A stretch of 64,000 nucleotides of DNA from Deltaproteobacteria bacterium (lineage in GTDB: Bacteria; Myxococcota_A; UBA9042; PHBI01), in contig JACKFA010000001.1 in assembly GCA_020632715.1 (NCBI GenBank), forward strand, positions 620,001 through 684,000, given 5' to 3'. Below the pieces are notes generated by a model. It did no database searches. It saw only the letters and a program-made list of their open reading frames with translations, and was not told where the DNA came from. Both the position numbers and the translations under genes were made by a program. This document shows, in pieces, positions 61,201 through 64,000 of the stretch (positions are counted from its first letter, which is position 1; every line of letters begins with the position of its first letter).

Positions 61201-64000
61201 ACCCCGATCTGGTAGCCCGCGTCGCTCGAGGCGTCATCGGCATCCGTGAACGTGGACCCGTCCGCCGGCGCGATGATGACGCCGACGGGCGGCGACGTGT
61301 CGACGAGGACGCTCGCCGGGTTGGTGGCGGCGGTCGCGGTGTTCCCCGCGGTGTCGGCGTGGACCGCCGTGAGCGTGTGCGTGCCGTCCGTGAGGATGGG
61401 CGTCGCCGTGAACGCGAAGACCGCCTGCCCGCCGTCGCACGCCGCCGTCGCCACGTCGGCGCCGCCGTCGCGGATGGTCACGTTGGTCCCGTTCTCACTG
61501 CAGTTCACGACCACGTCGCGGTCGTCGCCGGCGCGGATGGTGCCCGTGCTCGGCGTCACGAACGCGACCGACGGCGCCACCGTGTCCACGGTCGCCGAGT
61601 ACGTCGGCGCGCCCGCGGTCGGCGGCGCGATGCTGCGGTTCCCGTTGGCGTCCGTGACGACGACCCAGACGGTGTTCGCGCCCTCCGCGAGCGGCACGGT
61701 GACCGTCGTCTGCGTGCCGGCGGTCACGCTCTGCGTGAGGACCGCCGCGCCGCTGTTCACGAAGACCTGCGCGCTGCCGGCCTCGCTCGACGTGAAGGCG
61801 ATCTGGTAGTTGCGCCCCGGCGCCGCCTGCTCGGCGATGTTGAGGACGTTCGTCGGCGGCAGCGTGTCGGATGGGCTCGTGAGCCCCGTCACCACCGGCC
61901 GCGTGTAGTCGACGAAGAACCGGCGGTAGCGCCCGTTCGCCTGCGAGTCGTCGACCGACCGCTGCCACGGACCGTTCGCGATCGGCTGCACCTCGGCGAC
62001 CACGGTCTGGTAGCCGTCCGGGAGGGCGCTCGCGAGCGCGATGCCGTTCGCGCCGCCGGGCGTGTCGATGCGGGCGACCTCGTAGAACGTGCCGCCGTTG
62101 AGCGTCGTCGCGCACACAGCCCTGCCGGTCCCGGCGAGCGACGTCGCGTTCGAGCAGGCGCGCAGGTTCTGGGTCGTGGTCTGGAGGTTGTCGGTGGTGG
62201 TGAACAGCGTGTTCACCGAGTTCAGACCGAGGCGATCGTAGCAGCGGTTGTCCGCGAGGTTGCAGACGCCGGTGCCGGTGCACGCGGTCGTCGCGTCGCA
62301 GAAGGCGTCGCCGAGGAAGTTCGGCTGCGTGATGCGCACCACCGCCTCCTCGGTCTGGACGGCCACGGTGGTCGTGACCGGGCCCGCCACGTTGCCGGCG
62401 GCGTCGCTCGTCGACGCCGAGATCACGTAGCTCCCGTCCATGAAGGTGACCCAGCCGGCGCCCGGCGCGTCCTCGAAGGTCGCGACGTAGGTGGAGCCCG
62501 CCGGCGTGTCGGTCGCGACCGTGTGCGTCAGGGTCACCGACGACGTCGCGCCGTCCGGCGCCGTGCGATCGAGCGACACCGTCACGAGCTGCCCCGCCTC
62601 GATGTCGCTCAGCTCGACCGTGAGCGGGAACTGGAGATCCGCGTCGGTCGCCGACAGGTCCTGCGAGGGCAGGAGCTGCGAGCCCGAGGGCGACGTGATC
62701 GCGATGGTCGGGGCCGTGCGGTCCACCGTGACCGTCACGTCCGCGCTCGTCCCGACCTGGCCCACGGCGTCGGTGACCGTCGCCATGAGCACGCAGTCCT
62801 CGCCGTCGACGAGCGTGACGCCGGACCAGCTGACGGCCCCGCTCGTCACGGTCCCATCGAAGCTCGACGCCGTCCCGCCGCAGTCCACGTCGAGCGTCGC
62901 CGTGCTCCCGTCCTCGACGTCCGTCGTCGTCGCCGAGACGTCCGTCACGCAGTCGGTGACGCCCGCCTGGCACTCGCTCGACGCGAGGCTCAGGACCGCC
63001 CCGTCGGCCGGGCTCGCGATGGCGATGGCCGGCGTCGCGGTCTTCCGCGTCACCGTGACCGTCGCGCTCGTCCCGGTCGCCCCGCTCGCCGTCGCCGAGG
63101 CGACGAGGGCGTTGTCGCCCGACGAGAGCGCGACGCCCGAGAAGGTGTAGGTCCCGTCCGGCGTCCCGGGCTCGGTCGGCGTGACGCCGCTGTCCGCGCC
63201 GTTCACCGTGAGCGTCACCGCGCTCCCGAGGCCCGTGACCGGCGCGCCGCCGTCGTCGGTCACCACGACGACGACGTCGGTCGTCGCAGAGGCCGTCGTG
63301 GTGCCGTCCGCGGGCGAGCTGATCGCGACCGTGGGCGCAATCGCCGACAGGAGCGTCACCGCCCCGGTCCCCGGATCCGCGGCGTTCCCGCAGCCGTCCG
63401 TGCCCGTGACGACGAAGGTGTTGTCGCCGGTGATGAGCGTCACGTTCGCGAAGGTCACGCTCGCGCCGGACGTGACGACGTCCTGGCACCCGACGCTCGC
63501 CCCGTTCGCCTCGAGGCAGACCTGCCCGCCCACGGCACCCGCGTCCGTCAGCGACACGACGACGTCGTGCTGGTAGCCGTTCGACGGATCCCCGTCGGCG
63601 TCGGCGTCCGCGGCGACGTTCCCCGGATCGAGCGTCCCCGAGGGAGACACCACCGCGACGGACGGCATCGTCCGGTCGACCGTGATCGCCACCGTCGGCG
63701 TCGTCGACGTGGCGCTCACCACGTTCCCGTTCGCGTCCGTCGCGTCGACGCCCAGCGTGTAGGCGCCGTCGGCGAGCGCGCCGAGGTCCACGCTCACGTC
63801 GTAGGCGGCCGCCCCGATGACGCCGCCCGTCGTCGTCAGGGCCTCCGCCCCGCCGGCGTCCGTCAGGGTGACCGTCAGCGGCTGGCCGTCGAGCCCAGTC
63901 GCGGAGCCCGACACCGTGATCGGCGAGGTGTTCACGCACTGATCGGCCGGCGGCGCCGAGATCGTGCCGAGCGTCGGCGCCGGGAGCGCGAAGGTCAGCG
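58299..64000 (-). CDS. Very large Ig-like/FG-GAP repeat surface protein, 5' truncated by the window
   Basis: At least 1,900 residues, open to the right edge. The N-terminal part seen here is a string of bacterial Ig-like domains of the kind VDRTAPTIAITSPSG and TDANGN, with occasional paired cysteines. The last 500 residues carry FG-GAP/integrin-like calcium motifs: GDVNNDGRADIIAG, GDVNGDGVADFLV, NRDMTGDLIPDVV and GDVSGDGNIDIVTGG, which build a beta-propeller. It ends with GDVLIIR and no sorting domain that I recognise. Proteins of this build are exported and act in adhesion or substrate binding. The start and any signal peptide are outside the window. Confidence 0.85.
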   Translation of the reverse strand, partial: LTFALPAPTLGTISAPPADQCVNTSPITVSGSATGLDGQPLTVTLTDAGGAEALTTTGGVIGAAAYDVSVDLGALADGAYTLGVDATDANGNVVSATSTTPTVAITVDRTMPSVAVVSPSGTLDPGNVAADADADGDPSNGYQHDVVVSLTDAGAVGGQVCLEANGASVGCQDVVTSGASVTFANVTLITGDNTFVVTGTDGCGNAADPGTGAVTLLSAIAPTVAISSPADGTTTASATTDVVVVVTDDGGAPVTGLGSAVTLTVNGADSGVTPTEPGTPDGTYTFSGVALSSGDNALVASATASGATGTSATVTVTRKTATPAIAIASPADGAVLSLASSECQAGVTDCVTDVSATTTDVEDGSTATLDVDCGGTASSFDGTVTSGAVSWSGVTLVDGEDCVLMATVTDAVGQVGTSADVTVTVDRTAPTIAITSPSGSQLLPSQDLSATDADLQFPLTVELSDIEAGQLVTVSLDRTAPDGATSSVTLTHTVATDTPAGSTYVATFEDAPGAGWVTFMDGSYVISASTSDAAGNVAGPVTTTVAVQTEEAVVRITQPNFLGDAFCDATTACTGTGVCNLADNRCYDRLGLNSVNTLFTTTDNLQTTTQNLRACSNATSLAGTGRAVCATTLNGGTFYEVARIDTPGGANGIALASALPDGYQTVVAEVQPIANGPWQRSVDDSQANGRYRRFFVDYTRPVVTGLTSPSDTLPPTNVLNIAEQAAPGRNYQIAFTSSEAGSAQVFVNSGAAVLTQSVTAGTQTTVTVPLAEGANTVWVVVTDANGNRSIAPPTAGAPTYSATVDTVAPSVAFVTPSTGTIRAGDDRDVVVNCSENGTNVTIRDGGADVATAACDGGQAVFAFTATPILTDGTHTLTAVHADTAGNTATAATNPASVLVDTSPPVGVIIAPADGSTFTDADDASSDAGYQIGVDFSTTGATTWRLWVAANCDASFNCDPATLRKSGSVTNPGGAEPTQLVTINIDATTTRRVLTLETEDAAGNVATTSVQLTFTLSDCTANFIDLPTSGWYNASACASGTSCASATVTITVRVVGACGSVASVELTNGGAPVGATAPDGSGDATFMLTVTDGQTLALEGTAVNGGGNTVASTGENDVSVDLSPPTVAFVAATVSSFQTAAAGASVTYNQALDLSPGTPGFQFHARVQVTDANVVGGAVTSVTATAGTTVALSPSNGPLPIALTGPSPATQDLLNMTLADGATHTVTVTARDAAGNTGTSSFTALVDITAPAAVPITDVGVISKRRARYRVRFTAVGDNGTTGAPVASYDYRYSLAPITEANFSSACSFLAPEIYVTRAIPTPGTPGITQEAQIGGPDIRPFTDPCKLAPPFEESTTASTDVAWYFAVRATDAAGNVSPLGASSTGTLTYAQAALETTRVTATSAVFPAQTVFWSVRGHVVGDVNNDGRADIIAGSEVVGGFCLIWGSTSLPKELTLSTVSGTTHTCMNDKAALAAAIFPGEVIRTFASRLRPAGDVNGDGVADFLVTGKFGNPPTGSTETGEAFALVYFGRTGGPDLMAPNVIIRGMQAGTSGAPYLGACSAGDFDGIANGTGLAGDLAVGEPTQNRVHVIPGNTAWTTSGRVTINVSNAGQRTANNVLTIQGDFAATGNAGALFGQQCGGAGDVLPTPSGSGAKDDLLVVQSGSADARIFVLPGREYTAGTTVHVTENVSDPGFGTSEDLISVRLRQESTGIKSGFGQAFFGNRDMTGDLIPDVVAACAPRSLDASTPGDGKSVYIFDGSKFAALVGQDVRVTVQGAMVRRTWLGTNGTILEASVNSEPGAIGPLGNFDGIVVGSPALPSIDIGIANINASHVELRMFQNFQVGTYGRYPNADGEFSNAYHPSGILPVGTFVDSGDVSGDGNIDIVTGGGAGDVLIIR

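Overview
The window is very GC-rich DNA, packed with genes and with G or C at most third codon positions. There are no rRNA or tRNA genes that I can see. The gene content (UPF0262, a siroheme sulfite reductase with DUF934, a VTC/DUF4956 operon, many lipoproteins, long Ig/FG-GAP and eCIS-core proteins) fits a free-living Gram-negative bacterium. My best guess is Myxococcota of the Polyangia/Sandaracinus kind; this is an inference from gene content, not from a marker gene.

Layout. 0-7.8 kb is mostly housekeeping: the end of a membrane protein resembling carotenoid-biosynthesis proteins, a minus-strand operon of mscS-like channel, UPF0262 and alr, then modABC with 4-bp overlaps, then a phosphoglycerate-dehydrogenase-like gene. 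7.9-22.0 kb holds a two-domain AAA+ ATPase followed by a 3,759-residue protein. That protein has two HExxH modules of the DUF4157/eCIS-core type, an OmpA-like domain between them, about 28 beta-rich repeats of about 76 residues and a hydrophobic C-terminus. Short GC-rich repeats occur on both sides of the giant gene and a large cruciform follows it. 22.6-27.4 kb has a fused flavoprotein (halogenase-like plus cytokinin-dehydrogenase-like) and two tandem paralogous acidic proteins of unknown function.

27.5-31.6 kb is a VTC-type polyphosphate polymerase, DUF4956, HlyD-like and outer-membrane-factor operon. On the opposite strand, ending on the same bases, is an alpha-2-macroglobulin-like lipoprotein. 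The last gene of the operon and the whole macroglobulin gene are broken by many single-base frameshifts, which may be sequencing errors. 37.1-39.3 kb carries sulfite/nitrite reductase and DUF934 behind a clear promoter with an overlapping palindrome. 39.4-47.4 kb carries surface and envelope genes: a fibre-like lipoprotein, an epimerase, a secreted beta-lactamase-fold protein, a small NTF2-like lipoprotein and a TPR/gluzincin protein.

47.5-58.3 kb contains two loci that look like peptide modification. The first (plus strand) is a PqqD-domain protein with a precursor-like tail, an HPr-kinase-like protein, two family-2 glycosyltransferases and two nucleotidyltransferase-family proteins, nearly all overlapping by 4 bp. 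The second (minus strand) is a 58-residue Cys-containing precursor candidate, a second HPr-kinase-like protein, a radical SAM/SPASM enzyme and an S24/S26 peptidase, running into holB. An acyl-CoA dehydrogenase and an intergenic cluster of DnaA-box-like sites lie between them. The window ends inside a very large Ig-like/FG-GAP repeat protein.

The strongest candidates for undescribed biology are the AAA+/giant eCIS-core pair and the two HPr-kinase-associated peptide loci.
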